The notes under the pieces were generated by a model. It made no database searches, had not been told where the DNA came from, and saw only the letters and a program-made list of their open reading frames with translations. Made by a program: the position numbers and the translations under genes. Of a stretch of DNA of 64,000 nucleotides, positions 1-45,141 are shown piece after piece (the stretch's first letter is position 1; the number at the start of each line of letters is the position of its first letter). The stretch spans positions 48,406,086 to 48,470,085 of the forward strand of contig CP154955.1 of assembly GCA_039621445.1 (NCBI GenBank). The letters run 5' to 3'. The stretch is from Euglena gracilis. Lineage: Eukaryota > Euglenida > Euglenophyceae > Euglenales.

Positions 1-815
1 CAAATTCATTTTTCGAAAATTTTGTTTGAGTGAGATTTAAAGGCATTTTTAAGGCTTTTCAGTCAAAAGTTTTCAGGGCATTTCAAGGATTTTTAAGGTT
101 TTTTTTTAAAAAAAAATGCCTTAGTTCCTTCCATGCCTTGGGGTCCGATGGAGTGTTTCCTTGCAAACTGCCATAACGGGTCGACAAATTGCTCTACAAC
201 CAGGCAGCTGGAAGTTGCACACGACACAGTTTTCGACCAACTGCACATTTGCACAGCTGCATGATGAAGGATTCTTCACACCAACGTTGTCATTTTGCAC
301 CATTGCATTTTTGACGGGTTTCGGCATTTTTTTTTCAAGGGAAAATGTGTGAGTTAGTATTTTTTTTATGCTTGTTTGTGTCCTGATTGAGAGAGTTTGC
401 CCCCCCCCCCCCGCTGGATGCAGGTCGGCCCAGGGTTCGACAAAAAAGGGTGTACGGGGTTTAGGTGAGGGAGGTCCCCCACCTGATGGGGGGGGACCTG
501 GCGTCCTCCCCAAAAGGTCATTTTTTCCCTTCTGGCACCGAGAATTTTTTTTTACATTTTTGAAAATTTTTATCCAAAAGAGTGCCCAAAGTGGCACCTT
601 TTGCCGTTTTGGGGATAGTTTTTTTTTTGCCTGGCGCTTTGATGTGGGCCGAAAACTGGTCACCTGGACCAAGCTGCTTTCCAGGTTGGGGGGGGTGTAC
701 CTTATATCAAACCCTGGCTGCCAGTCCCATGTCCCAGCTGTGGAACTGGCTGGCAGCTTGGGGGGATGCTTGGCAGATGGACCAGCGCAATGCACCGCCG
801 CCTCTGCCGTCGCAG
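1..815. other. Sequence before the first exon
   Basis: T/A-rich AAGGCATTTTTAAGG repeats at 1-115, then C and G runs and the element at 431-716. No exon of the repeat family and no start exon seen. Confidence 0.5.
431..716. mobile_element. Diverged element with CAGGGTT ends
   Basis: The left end CAGGGTTCGACA and right end TATATCAAACCCTG are inverted and resemble the element at 3096. No target-site duplication is visible, so the limits are provisional. Confidence 0.35.
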
Positions 816-33721
<32,906 letters not shown>

Positions 33722-34104
33722 GTGAGTGGGGGGGAGGGGTTCAGCAGCCCAAACACCCCTTGCCCCCTCCCCGTGACTGTGGCACCCCCGTGACCCGACC
33801 TAAGACCCTTGTGGCTAACTTGTTGACAATCCTTGGCCTGCATGCCTAATATGATAAAACTTCAGGGACGTTCCTGATTTTGAGGTATGTTATTTTTAAA
33901 GAAATTTCTGATATGAAAGCTGTGTACTGAGAGATGGTGGTGTGCCTGCACCTCTTTTCCCCTCAGAGCTCCAACTTTCAGGTCAAAAAAAGTTCTTTTG
34001 GTGCGGACGGATTATTCCCTGCCCGAGTCTCGCCGGCAAGGCTTACCCCCACCAGGCAGACCCCCCCGGGGCTGGTCCGCCCTGTCCCGCCCCACCCTCC
34101 CCAG

Positions 34105-34379
34105 CGGCAGCCCCCCCCCCCCCACATTTTGTGGTCCAGGCCCCGGGTAGGCCCCTCGGAGGCAGGGCCATAGCGGCCCTGTCGACCTTGGGCATAATCC
34201 TAATCCTAATCCCGGGGCTGGTCCGAAGTGAAGCCCCGGCCCCGACCCCCGTCCTGGTGAACGGGTTCCGCTGCAACACGTCGGTCGTCCCGCAGGTGGC
34301 CGAGTGCCCGCGGGCCGTCCCCACCGCAGTGGGCGCCGCTGCGGTGTGTGCCGCTGGGGGGGTGGGGTTCCGGTTTTGA
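34105..34379 (+). CDS. Candidate exon with hydrophobic segment
   Basis: A C-rich acceptor (CCACCCTCCCCAG) ends at 34104. The phase-1 frame stays open to TGA at 34377 and contains the hydrophobic stretch AIAALSTLGIILILIPGLV, flanked by Arg, then a Pro/Ala stretch and NGFRCNTS. Part of the hydrophobicity comes from a short CCTAAT repeat in the DNA, so it could be coincidental. A phase-1 donor at 34147 (G then GTAGGC) would instead make a 42-nt exon. The exon before it ends in phase 2, which does not fit; the unit may be alternative or not coding. Confidence 0.3.
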
Positions 34380-34429
34380 TGGGGACTTGCGGGCCGGACC
34401 GGGGGGCCCGGCTTCTTCCAAATTTAAAA

Positions 34430-34555
34430 ATATTAAAACTGATTATTAAAAATATTAAAAAAAATTAAAAATATTAAAAAACATTAAAAACATTAAAAAA
34501 AATTAAAAATATTAAAAAATATTTAAAAAATAAAAAACATTAAAAATATTAAAAC
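34430..34555. repeat. AAATATTAAAA low-complexity tract
   Basis: Almost purely A/T, made of imperfect AAAAATATTAAAAA units. It starts about 50 nt after the stop of the 34105 candidate. Confidence 0.8.
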
Positions 34556-36206
34556 TGAACCTTCCTGGACCCCCGTCCCCAGTGGGGAGAGTCCAGCGAA
34601 CTTTTTCCTTTTTCCAGCGGAGGCTGAAAAATGCACTGCGCAGCATACCATTCACACTTTCTGTGCCAACGACACACATCTGGGACGGTTTTTGTTTCCA
34701 GTGTTTTTCAAAACGCTGGAAACAAAATTTTCATTTTTTTTACAAAACACTCGAAATTGTTTTTTTTGAAATGAATTTCGCCGTTTGAAACATGGACAGA
34801 GGGGGGATGTTCAGCCTCACAATTAAATCAAGCAAACTCCGAGGGCCCTCCCAAATTGATGAGATTACCTAATAAAAACATTAATGGATCCAAAATAAAA
34901 ACTCGGGCAGGAATTACATTTTCGGTGTTTTTTTTTTTTGAGTGAATTCTCACTCAAAGTTGTTTTGAAGTCGGTTTTTGTAATCAGACTTTAAAGGGTG
35001 CGTCTAATTACCTCCCGCCCTGGGGGGTGGCAGTAATTGAATGGGGTCCATTACCTTAAACGCAAGCTGATGGGGTTTCTGCTTCATTTGTTTTTGCAGT
35101 ATTCTGCTTTCTTGTGAAAATAGTTAGGGGTACAACTGCCATTAAAGTGATCAAGGTTGGGGTTTGGAAAAGTTCGGAGGTTATGCCGGAATTGGGCCTA
35201 AATTCAAGCCAAACATAGGTCTAAATTTAGGCCTCTAATGTTCCCTAAAAGCTGACCATAACCATGTTCCCCAACCCTGACGCGCCAATCCAAACCCCGA
35301 ATCCTGACCCCTGCCCTTTGTCCCCCCCCCCCCCGAGGGGGGACCGCAATTTGTTTTTGGATTTGGGCCAAAATCTGTGGATTTTCGCCATTTTAGGCCT
35401 GTAATTAGAGCTGTCTTTGGGTTTTCATTTAAATTCTATTGAACAATTAAGTGAAAAAGAAATCAAGTCATAAGCTGAGTAGACCACATGATTAAATCAA
35501 ATGATTTATTTTCCAGCTTGTACAGTTGTGGAACCGAAATTTCGGCACTCAATTGGTTCCGTAATTTGAACTTTGTTTTAATTCTACTCTTGGAAAGGTT
35601 CGCTCGCCCACCCCTGATCCCCATCACAGGGTGATGTTCCTGCAAAGTTCATGAACTGCTACGGGACTGGAGTGCAGAAGGCCATTGTGTCCAGGCGGTT
35701 GTTTTTTTTTTCATGACTCTGGGGTGAGCCACTTTGGGACCAGGCATCCCTGTCAGATGTGGATTGCATTACTTTTCAGATGTCGCGTTCGAGATACTTT
35801 TTTTATGTCTTTTGGGGGCCTTTTGGGTGGCTGCAATGTCTGACCGAAAATTTTTTGTGCCGCCGCACATTTGCGGGGACCCGCCCCACAGACTAAATGT
35901 TGATATTTTTTGGGATATGGTCAGGGTGACGGTTTTGGTCGTTTTAGGGTAACGATTTTGGGGTCACGATTTCGGGGTCACGCTTTAGGGTCACAATTTT
36001 GTTTCTTTATTTAGGCTTGAAGTTACACTTAACGTTAACGTTAGACCTGAATTTTGTCAATTTGAGTCGAAAAAAAAATTTTGCTTGGATTTTGGCCTAA
36101 AATGGTGACCCTGACCCTATCCCAAAAATACGATCCCATAAGTCTAAGCTGCCAGTTTTTGTTCTTTAGACATTGCTTCTGATACATTTCAGCAACTTTT
36201 GGAACA

Positions 36207-36237
<31 letters not shown>

Positions 36238-38575
36238 TACATATATATGTATATCCACATATACATATATATGTATATATACATATATACATATATAAAT
36301 ATACATATATATACATATATATATTATTTATATGGGACGTTTTATCCAAGAGGGAGTGGAGGGTCGCAGAAATCAATTTCCCCTGATATGAGGAGGGAGA
36401 AGGGGTTCATGGGGTGGCGGCACAGCAAGCCTGATTGTGTCCCTGTGCGACCCCCTTGTGGTCACTGTCTGGGACTTGGGGCTGACGCCTCCCAGGGCGG
36501 AGCGAATCCGGACCATCCCCGCTGGGGGGGGGGGCTGGTTGTGTTGCCTATTGGCGTAGTTATGCCATATTAAACTACATGTTGGTTTTTTTTTGTGGAC
36601 CGAATGCTGTATCTATGATTTTTTCACTTTTTTTTTAGAATTGACGTTTTTTTCCTCTGTTACATACTTGTCTGTTTGGACATTATTGGTCCCCCACACA
36701 TTTCCTCCTCGTCCATTAATCCCGTGGTTCTGGACATGATTTAGGATTGCAACCAATAGCCTATGACTCTTCTGCAGAAGGACATGTTGATTCAAGCTCT
36801 CAGTTGTTTCTCCCCCGCCATTTGTCTATCAACCACATCTAAAGTACCCCTTCTCCAAAATAAACATATATGTGGCTGGTATTTCTGCAGTTGGTAAAAT
36901 GCAGACAGTTTATCCTTTGGGGGGGGGGGGGCATTGCTTACATTTTTGCATTGAAAACCATAAATTAACCATAAATTGTGGAAAACTGTTGGTACATGCA
37001 CAAAGACTCCTTTTTTCTCTCACATGACCTACCTTTTTTTGTACCTTTGGTTTGGGGTCGTGGGTGGGTGGGTTTTCGAAAAAAGTGGGTGGGTTTGGGA
37101 AAAAGTGCCCATCCCCTAATTGAATCTATGGCCCCGGTAATAGATTAAGTTTGCATGACGAGGTTGGGGAACTCCCTCGTCATACCAATGTGGTCGATCC
37201 CCCAATTCATCTTTACCCCCTTCCCATGGCATGTGGGGACACCACACCCTGGGCGATTTGAGTGCCAGGAGCGCGGTTTATTTGTGGCACGTTACCTGGC
37301 AAGGTTAGCCTGGATTCTCTGAGATCAGGCAAATCCAGGCCGAATGGGCCTGAATGGCTATTCAAACCTACATGGGCCTGAATAGCAACTGAGATTTCCG
37401 CCTGAAGGTCAGGGTGGATTTGGGCACAGCAATGACCCCCATGTTTCCTTGCTCAACTTGTCAGAAGTCACAAGAACCAATGAGTTGGGGAGTGGCATAT
37501 TTTTTTTGGGGACCGATGATGGCCCAACCTCCCAGCCCCGGGTTGGCCCCCCCCCCTCCCCCCTGGATATAGTCCCCCCAGGGAAGTTCCTGGAAGGGCG
37601 CCAAATTCAAAGGTTTTTTTTTTTTCCTTAAAAATCTAACTAGGTAAAAAAAAACCAAAATAAGGTAAAATCAAAACTATAAAGGTCTACAAACTAATAG
37701 AAAGTCCTTAAAAGGTTCCAACCCACCAAGGTTTACTACAAAACTTCAATATGCAGCCATTACTGCCAAGGGGAGTCTGGACTGACCCGAGGTGGGTCCT
37801 CGGGACCGCCAAACTTGGAGAGCAGGATTTTGGGGGGGGGGGGGCTTTGCGTTGGGTCAATACGCGGCGATTTTGGTCATTCACCGTTTTGGTGGTGGGG
37901 ACGCCACCGATGAGGGGCTGCAGGTCATGTCTGACCCCGCGGCAACAAGTCGGAAGGATCAACCTTGATCCAAATACCCCAAAGCAATGCGCTCCAGTGG
38001 GCTGCAAACAGAAAAGAAGAAGGCAACCCAAGCAGTCACGGATCGCGGTGGTGAAGTTTTTTTCCCCATCGAACTTCCCGGGGGAAATCCGCAGACCTGC
38101 TAGGTACTGCTGGCTGGGTGAACCTCTTGCTAACTTTGCTCTTGCCATCCCAGATGCAAAACTTTTTTCATTTGGTTTTCTACTGCACCATCATCTCAAT
38201 TTTCAATGTTCGAAAATTTTTTTTTACTTGGCAGCCTCACTCTCCTTGGTCTCGGTGGGGCCATGTTGAGCGACCAGGGGGGGTCCAAAAATGTTTTTGC
38301 ATTATTGATGGAATAGGGTTAGGGTCGGGAGTTTGGCCTAGCTTTAGGCCTGACTTTACACCTAACCTGATAGATTGGTAGGCCTACAGTTATGCCTAGC
38401 TCCTAACCCTATTCATTCAATAACACAAAATTTTACGCGGACCCCCTAATTGCCCCCCTCCCCCGGGGGGGAGGGCCAGGGAGAGTGAGGCTGCCTTATA
38501 CTTACGGTTCTATCCGCTATTCTGTTCACTTGTATGGTGACTATGGCAAACCCGCAATGCCGGTTCATCCCGCAG
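34556..38575. other. Non-coding-looking stretch, 34.6-38.6 kb
   Basis: Contains the TATACA microsatellite, TAGGCCTAAATTT-type short repeats, a CTAATTGAATCTATGGCC half element near 37115, and a unit (38280-38450) with GGGGGTCC inverted ends enclosing TAGGGTTAGGG. No convincing exon. Confidence 0.4.
36205..36330. repeat. (TATACA)n microsatellite
   Basis: Alternating TATATACATATATG units. Confidence 0.85.
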
Positions 38576-38710
38576 TTCAGCGCTGAGAACAATACACCGC
38601 CGGGGGGGAGATTGCATCCGACCGGGAACCGTTGCTGCTGGGAGGCAGCGCGCCCCGGGCGGCGGCTCTCCCCCGCCCTGGCCCCGCCGGCCGGCCTCAC
38701 CTCAGCCCCG
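38576..38710 (+). CDS. Candidate 135-nt exon, Pro/Arg rich
   Basis: The acceptor CATCCCGCAG ends at 38575 and a donor GTGCGG starts at 38711. The 135-nt span is open in two frames. Phase 0 reads FSAENNTPPGG at the start and PALAPPAGLTSAP at the end. Phase 2 would fit the exon ending at 33721. GC content is far above the flanks. No family recognised. Confidence 0.25.
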
Positions 38711-38849
38711 GTGCGGCAGATCATCCTGGCCACGGGGCCACGACCTTTCATTTCATCACCACATAATCGTGGTGCAACTCAATGGTTGGCGTGAGGAATT
38801 GCGTTCGCCAGCTGTCACGGAGCAGAAGATGGTATCACACAAATCATGT

Positions 38850-39270
38850 GCGTTGGTGCGCGCATTTGCGCAAGTAAACACAGCTTTGTTTGTGTTCGTT
38901 AAGGCTAGCTCAAATACATCATTTTGAAGCGGTTTATTAAATTTTTGTGCGCGCATTTGCGCAAATGCGCAAACAAACGTAATTGTGTTTATTTGCGCAA
39001 TTGCGCGCACCAACAAGTCCATCAGGTTTTTAAACCTCGTAGGGTCATGGTCCTCATTGGTATCTTTTAACATAGAAAGTAAAAATGCATGTTTGTGGGC
39101 GCATTTGCGCAAATAAACATAAACATGTTGGTGCGCGCATTTGCGCAAATGCGCACATCAAAATTTTGTTTATGGGCGCATTTGCGCCCACAAACACGTC
39201 ATTTTATCATCATTGGTTTTACGTTTTATTTGCGCAAATGCGCCCACAAACACACATCAGTTGCGTGATC
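38850..39270. repeat. Array of spaced GCGCATTTGCGCAAATGCGC palindromes
   Basis: Around nine imperfect palindromes built on GCGCATTTGCGCAAA occur at irregular spacing of about 15-60 bp, often next to GTTTGTGGGC or TTGGTGCGC. Further ones lie at 39460-39485. The repeats belong to the 50040/55320 family. Units and spacing are too irregular for CRISPR. Confidence 0.65.
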
Positions 39271-40040
39271 GCTGAGGAACGTAGTCTGTCCCTCTGTGGC
39301 GTTGTGATCTAGTGAGGCTCGGTGTGTTTTTACCGGTGGTGGCAGTCTCACAGCCAGTTCAGCCAGCACTTCAGCACCGTTTTGAAGTCTCGTAGGGGTG
39401 TCATAGCTCATAAATCGTGTTCCGGGTGTCAGGGTACAGGGTCCCAGGAATTCCGTAAAATTTGCGCATTTGCGCAAATGCGCCCATTTCAAAGGAAAAA
39501 CCCTTAAATGCGAAATCGGCCGCCTAAGACGACCCACAGCGGTGCCCCGGGGCCTTGCGACGATTTGGGGGGGGGGAGACATCCGGGGCATCATCATCGG
39601 GCGTTCTCCCTTTTTCGCAGGCACACCCCCCGGAGAAATTTGCAGTTTCTGCCATGTGACCTTTTTTTTGACACACAAATTACCCACCGCCTTCTTTGGC
39701 CCCAGTTTTGCCCGCCTAGTCACTGTCAATGTCCAACCCTAAACCCTGAAAGAAAGGGGGGACTGACTGGTTTTCCGAAAACAGTGATCCCGGGGGTTGT
39801 TAAAACTTACATGTGTGGTTACGTGTGGTGGCAGTTGTGGGTCGATATCCAAAAAGGTGGGTGGGTTTGATTTGATGACAAAATAAAAATGCCCCCTTGT
39901 AGGAAGCGGTAACAGAAACAGCGCAGCCGGCATGGAATAACAAAACCCTCCTCACATTTTAACATTCTGTAACAGTTTGGCATCAAACCAAATGCCCTTT
40001 TTCTGCTTCAAAATACCACTCTGGATTCTGCTGAATAACG

Positions 40041-40330
40041 GTGAAGCCAAGGCCAAGTTGCCGAGGGGCTTTGTGTGTGCGCCCGTGAGCCCGATCGACC
40101 GCACCGACAGCGTTGGCGGTTCCCTCAATGACCGCCCGGCGTCGTTCGTCGTGTCGGCGCCGGTGAAAGGCGGCCTCTACGTGGCGGTGTACTCCGAGGG
40201 CAGCACCACCAGCCAAGGCCATGGGCTGGAGGTGGCCCCCAAAGTCATGTGGTGGATGCACTCACTGGATTGCATTCCCATCCCCCTCCCAACCTTGTCC
40301 CACACCCCGGCCGGCCCTCTGACCCCATGA
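40041..40330 (+). CDS. Coding-like block, beta-rich domain of unknown family
   Basis: From about 40041 the frame shows strong third-position G/C bias and varied, protein-like composition, e.g. PRGFVCAPVSPIDRTDSVGG and then RPASFVVSAPVKGGLYVAVY, to a TGA at 40328. Alternating small and hydrophobic residues suggest beta strands, as in extracellular sandwich domains; this is inference. Acceptors could be GAAG at 40041 (phase 1) or CAG at 39975 (phase 2, which matches the exon ending at 33721). Possible donors are weak. It lies on the same strand as the repeat gene. Confidence 0.4.
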
Positions 40331-40916
40331 CAAGGTCGGGGGGGGGACATGGTATCTCGGCCCCTTTTTCAGCCTTCTTTTTCAAAAAAAAGATTTGATT
40401 TTCTTCGCAACGTCAACTTTGCCTTCTTTCCCCTCCCCATATGGCCGTCCCCCCAGAAATGGCAAACCGAACCATTGCTTAAGGTGTGTCCGACCCCCCC
40501 CCCCCACACAGCCCATAGACACTGGTGGGAAATTTTGAGAATTCGGCGCCTCTCAATTTTGGGCTTTTTTCCGTCCCTAACCCCCCCCCCCCTCACTTAT
40601 AACCCCCCCGGGGTTATAGGATCCTGTTTAGTGGTTGACCCCGAGGGGGGGGTTATAAGTGGGGGGGTTTCAGCCTTGGCGGTTCTCTTTGCCTTCTCAT
40701 GGCTTCTGGGGGGGGGGGGGGGTTATACGTCACGGTTTAGTGGTTGGGCCCGGGGGGGGGGGTTTATAAGTGGGGGGGGGGGGGGGGGTCCCCCGCGCCG
40801 GGGACGCCCCCCCCCGCCGCAGGGGAAGGCAACCCGGATGCCCCTCCGCTCCCTGCAGAAGTCGGCCGGCAAGGCAGTGGGCTCAGGGGGGCCCCACTGA
40901 CCCCAACACGTCTGGC

Positions 40917-41052
40917 CCCGCGGCCTGCGCCGCTCCCCCTTCCCCTCCGGCCCATGCCGGCGAGCTGACCTCCATCGGAGGCTCCATTACACCTGCCCAG
41001 GGCGGGAGAGGGCCAGTGACGACCCCTGTCTGTCTGCCCCATGCAGGGGGGG
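40917..41052 (+). CDS. Candidate exon, Ala/Pro/Gly-rich
   Basis: An open + strand segment reads SGPAACAAPPSPPAHAGEL followed by TSIGGSITPAQGGRGPVTT. GC-rich codons contrast with the T-rich DNA after 41060. No clear splice sites define it. Confidence 0.22.
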
Positions 41053-41772
41053 GGGGATGCATTTCGCATTTTTTTTCACGTTTTCTGCACATTTTTTTGA
41101 TTTTTTTTCAAAACGGCACATTTTTGGGCATTTTCCCGCATTTTTTTTGCGCATTTTTTTGCGCATTTTTTTGAGGTCGGGCTAGCACATCCCCCCCCCA
41201 GCTGGCCATGCCTCTGCCAGGATTGCACAGTACGGGAGTCCCCCTGTGCGTGGTGGGTAGGGGGGTCCGGATCCCCCACCTGGCTTTCCTTTGCAGCCTT
41301 AGGCAGGGCTTTCAGGTGATGGTGGGTTTTTTTTCACTACTCGTGGCTGTCACAAAATGACTTCTCCAAGCCAATATTCTGGCAAAAAACAGTAATAAAA
41401 CAGTCCATGATGTCATTTTGAAGATCGGGGGGTCCAGGTGGTTGTCCCTTCCTTTCCTTCCTTACAACAGTAACTCCAGGGCACTCCAAAGCCCCTCCCA
41501 AGGGCTCAATCTAACCCCCCCCCCCCAGGCTATCCTCACCCCCTCTTGGACTGGACTGCACCTCCTGGAGGACTTGGTACCCTCCAAAACACAAAAATCC
41601 GTTTCTGGCCTTGCACCAAATTTTTCTGTCCAAACGTGCCCGAAAAAGCATTTTCCGCCAATTTTGGTGCGGCGTTTCGAACTGTGCAAAAGTGGTCCCC
41701 CTGAGCGTGCCACTGTTTGGTGGGGGTTGCCCAGCTGCTCTCACATTAAACCTTGCCCCCGGGGGTCGGTCA

Positions 41773-41928
41773 ACTTCAGCCCGGCCACCAATCCAAGCCC
41801 CCAATGCCTCTCCGGCATCGTTCCCTCTCCCCCGTGGCCGCATCCAGGGCGGCTACCTTCTCACGGCGCCGCACACCTCCACATTCGTCACCTTCCAGGC
41901 CATGCCTTCGCTTCCATCCTGCGGATGA
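41773..41928 (+). CDS. Candidate exon with ASF...GGY motif
   Basis: A CTTCAG acceptor ends at 41772 (phase 1). The frame reads APNASPASFPLPRGRIQGGY then LLTAPHTSTFVTFQ and stops at TGA 41926-41928. The PASF-GGY spacing resembles the block at 40.2 kb (PASF-GGLY), hinting at related beta-hairpin modules. Short and unproven. Confidence 0.28.
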   Translation, partial: TSARPPIQAPNASPASFPLPRGRIQGGYLLTAPHTSTFVTFQAMPSLPSCG

Positions 41929-42292
41929 CCCTACCCCTGGGGGTGGGTGGGTGTTGAGGGCCGGGGGAGAAACCCCAGCGGTATCTCGCCTGCTGGGTTC
42001 AACTTCTGTGGCTTTGGTTGATTCACAGATTCAGTTTTTTTTTTGCGTGGGTAACCCCCAGCGCTGTATGGAATTCCCGAAACTTTATGGATGGGTGTGG
42101 GGGTGGTCACCCCCCCCCACATTCTGGCAGGTGGGCCCCCCAGCCTCGCCTCACCGGATTTTGGAACATGTTCCATTCCGCCAAAAAATTTTCCTTCAAA
42201 TTTGGCAAAATTTTCATTTTTTGTATTGCTGTGTGTCGCCCTTTTTTCCGGGTTCACGCTGCGTCCCTTTGGGGAAGGGGGGCAGCTGCCAG

Positions 42293-42471
42293 CAAGTCAA
42301 TCAGCACGTGAAGCCATGCTCCCGACCGAATCCGCGGCTGGGGGCGGCGGCGGCAGTACCCCCAGCAATCCCAGCGGCACCAGCAGTGACGGCGGCAGTG
42401 ACAACGGCTGGTGGATCGGCCTCGCGGCCGGCCTGGGGGTCGGACCGTTGCTCAACCGGGTCTGGCCCTGA
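42293..42471 (+). CDS. Candidate exon: Gly/Ser stalk plus hydrophobic segment
   Basis: The acceptor GCTGCCAG ends at 42292 in phase 1. The open frame passes through a Gly-rich linker (AAGGGGGSTPSNPSG), an Asp/Gly/Ser stretch, then GWWIGLAAGLGVGPLL, and reaches TGA at 42469-42471. A flexible linker running into Trp-Trp and a small-residue hydrophobic run is typical of the entry to a membrane helix. Possible donors lie at GG/GTCGGA or CGG/GTCTGG, both phase 0. It could be an alternative last exon or spliced to the block at 43208. Confidence 0.35.
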
Positions 42472-43207
42472 GATTTTCTTACATCTTTATGTCCGAGGAT
42501 TTCAGCCGTTTCCAGTTGTTGTGAAATGCCTCCGTTCAACACACTTTTTTTTAGAGTGAGTTTCAGGTGTTCATGGAGCGTTCAGTTGTTTTGTTTTTCT
42601 GGCCGGGATCGTATGCTCTTGAATTGCACTACAAATTAGAACCTTCCAGTGGACAACGAGGGGGCGATATATTTCTGGACACCCCAGAACCTGTCATTGC
42701 GGTCCCAAAAAGCGGCCATTCTGGCAGCAGTCATTGCCATGTGGATGCTCTTCAGAGCTGACCCAGGTGGTAGAATGTGTGAGATCACAAAGTCTGTGGA
42801 GTGACAGGCTGTACCTTCAGAACTGTCAAATGCTCTTCTCGCGATTTGAATTTGGAACCTTCGAACTCCTTTTGTGCCCGATGTCAGGCTCCGTGGGATT
42901 TGAGGCACGTGTTTTCACCCAAAGAAACATTTTTTCCAGCGTGCCCCCGCCGTGAAAAATTGCTTGAAAAAATGGCTGTAATTTGGGCTACACGAAGAGT
43001 TAGCAGAAGAGTAAACTATGGTTGGAGAGAGCATTCCAAGGGTTTCATTTTTCTCTCCGGACATATTCTTTGAGTTTGCTTCATTGTCGAGATATTTGGA
43101 AAAATTCTATTTCTTTGACCCAAAAACGGCCCCCAAAAAACACCCCAAAATGGCCAATTTGGGTACCGTGGGGGGGCCGTCCCCCAGCCGACCGCCTTGC
43201 CGGGCAG

Positions 43208-43440
43208 CTGTCATTCGCCCGAACCCTCGCATAGGGGGCCGGGTGAGCCGCGGCCCTGTGGGGACCGTGGGGTGCCTTGCCTGCCTCGCTGTGCCGGTGG
43301 TGTGGCTGCTGTACCGGCGCTACCAGGCGGCTCAGGCGGCGGTGCCCTTCGAGCAGTACGGCGTCCCCGTCGAGCCGTACCCGTACCCGTACCCAAGGGG
43401 GGTCATTCCGCGGCCCTGTGCATGTGTTACGTTGGGTTGA
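43208..43440 (+). CDS. Candidate exon: transmembrane helix and cytoplasmic tail
   Basis: The acceptor CCTTGCCGGGCAG ends at 43207 in phase 1. The frame has high third-position GC and reads a hydrophobic span VGTVGCLACLAVPVVWLLY followed at once by RRYQ, a classic stop-transfer pattern. It continues with a Tyr/Pro-rich tail (PFEQYGVPVEPYPYPYP). TGA lies at 43438-43440, just before the GT repeat. This is the best membrane-anchor candidate in the window and fits a stalked surface protein, although the intervening splicing is unresolved. Confidence 0.42.
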
Positions 43441-43487
43441 ATATCTTTTGTGTGTGTTGTGTTGTGTTGTTTGCGTTGTATGCGTGT

Positions 43488-43612
43488 GTTGTGTGTGTGT
43501 GTGTGTGTGCGCGCGCGCGCGTGTGTGTGTGCGTGCGTGCGTGCGTGCGTGTGTGCGTGCGTGCGTGCGTGTGTACGTGCGTGTTGTGTGTGTGTGTGTG
43601 TGTGTATGTGTG
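43488..43612. repeat. (GT)n / (GTGC)n microsatellite
   Basis: GT and GTGC repeats with a short GC run, starting 48 nt after the TGA of the candidate membrane-anchor block. Confidence 0.9.
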
Positions 43613-45000
43613 CTGATTTCATCACAGCAGAAGTATTTCCTCAGACCAGAACCACGAAGCACTGTTGTCACCAATGCTATGACGTAACACAGAAGTGTAC
43701 AACTGCCAACATACAATGGTGGCAACATTTCAGGGGTTTTTTTTTTTTTTTTTAGTCATGGGTAGTGGTGGGGGGGGTGTAGAATTGAAGGAGGCAGGTT
43801 TGGAAAATACATAGGGAAGAAAAGATAGGGAGAAAAGTGAAGGATAGGAAAGCAAAAAAAAAAAATGTGAGGCGCCCGAGCATCTAGAAGGAGTTTTGGG
43901 AGGCAGCAGATGTTTTTCCTTCCAGGTCTTGGAACACCCCCCCGGGGGGGGTGGGATATACTTTTCGGCGCCGCAGGCGCCGAAAAAATGCTATTTTAGC
44001 ACTTTCCGCGATTTTTTTTCGGCCATTTTTTTTTGTGGGTCCCCCGGGACCCCCCCGGGGGGGCCCCCCAGGGGGAGGGTGGGTGGGGGGGACCCCCCCT
44101 CCCCCCCCCCGGTCTTAAAAAAACCCCTGAACAGTTTGACCCACACCGCCAGGGATGGATGGGAGGCCTTTCGGTATTGAGGTAGGTGTGGTCCCCCCCC
44201 CCCCCCCCCCCCCCGGGGTGGGAGGTCCGGACCCGAGGGTTTTTTTGGTTGTCCTTTGCCCGGAGGCGGGGTTTTTCTTTTCCGTCTTTTATTGTTCAGT
44301 GTGAAGCCGCCGAAAAGAATTTTTTGCCCCCAAGATTTCACCCCAAAAAAGTTGGTCTGTGCCGGAGCCCCACCGCCCCCCCAAAGGCACCGCCCCCAGT
44401 GGGTCAGGTGGGTGAGTGGGGCACCCTCCTGGGTTCCTAAAAGAAAAAAGCCATCTGGATGGACCTCAAGGCATACCCAAAGCCGCGCACACCGCCATGC
44501 CAACGCTCCGGCCCGGAAAATACAATTCTCACAAGCAAAAGAACACAAGAAAAGAATCCAAGGCACGCAAAAATGAAAGGGAATTTTTTCTTTTTTGGAG
44601 AATTCTGCTTCTGTTTCAGGAAAAAGGACGACTGCCATTTGTGAATGGAACGCAGATATTTTTTTCGCCCATATTTCGTGACCTGGGAAGGGGGAGGGAG
44701 GGAGGGTCCCAGCTGAGCCCCAGGTCCCAACAGTCCAGCTGAGTCCAGGGTCACTTGGTCCCCCCGGGGGGGGGGGGTGTTTCGGACCGAGTTGGTAACT
44801 CGCCGCAGGCGGGGTTTTCTTCTATGTTCAGTGTGAAGCGCCGAAAGATTTTTGGCCCCCAATATTCATCCAAAAGTGGGTCCGCCGACCCCCCCCCCCC
44901 CAAGGACCCCCCAGAGGGTGGGTGGGTGAGTGGGTCCGGACCCTCTGGGTCTTAAAAAAAAAGCCTCTGGTGGGACCTCAGGCATACCCAAAGCCGCGGA
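43613..45000. other. Repeat-rich gap, 43.6-45.0 kb
   Basis: A possible CAGGGGTTTTTT element spans 43731-44129, followed by duplicated blocks 44200-44500 and 44760-45000 sharing GACCTCA-GGCATACCCAAAGCCGCG. No gene seen. Confidence 0.4.
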
Positions 45001-45141
45001 ATGCTGCCGTCCTACAAGATGAGCCCAAGGTACACCACACCCGCCGCCTCCTTCACCCCCCACCATGCCTCTTTCACGCCGCCGGCCGCCTCGTTCGCCC
45101 CGCACACTCCGGTCGTCATGCTCCCCTCGCAATTGCTTCCG
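45001..45141 (+). CDS. Candidate exon with ASFTP repeats
   Basis: The frame starting at ATG 45001 reads YKMSPRYTTPAASFTPHH then ASFTPPAASFAPHTPVV, with third positions almost all G or C. The repeat suggests an unstructured Pro/Ala/Phe tail. The region just upstream (44940-45000) duplicates 44440-44500, so the true 5' boundary is unclear. Confidence 0.3.

Noticed and set aside
33967-33981. 15-nt phase 1-1 micro-exon (AG CTC CAA CTT TCA G)
   Set aside because: It has a good acceptor, CTTTTCCCCTCAG, but is too short to support without transcripts, and the previous exon ends in phase 2.
38850-39270. CRISPR-like array of palindromic repeats
   Set aside because: Repeats are imperfect and spacing is irregular. 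The same palindromes occur in dispersed elements and no cas-like gene is present in this eukaryotic sequence.
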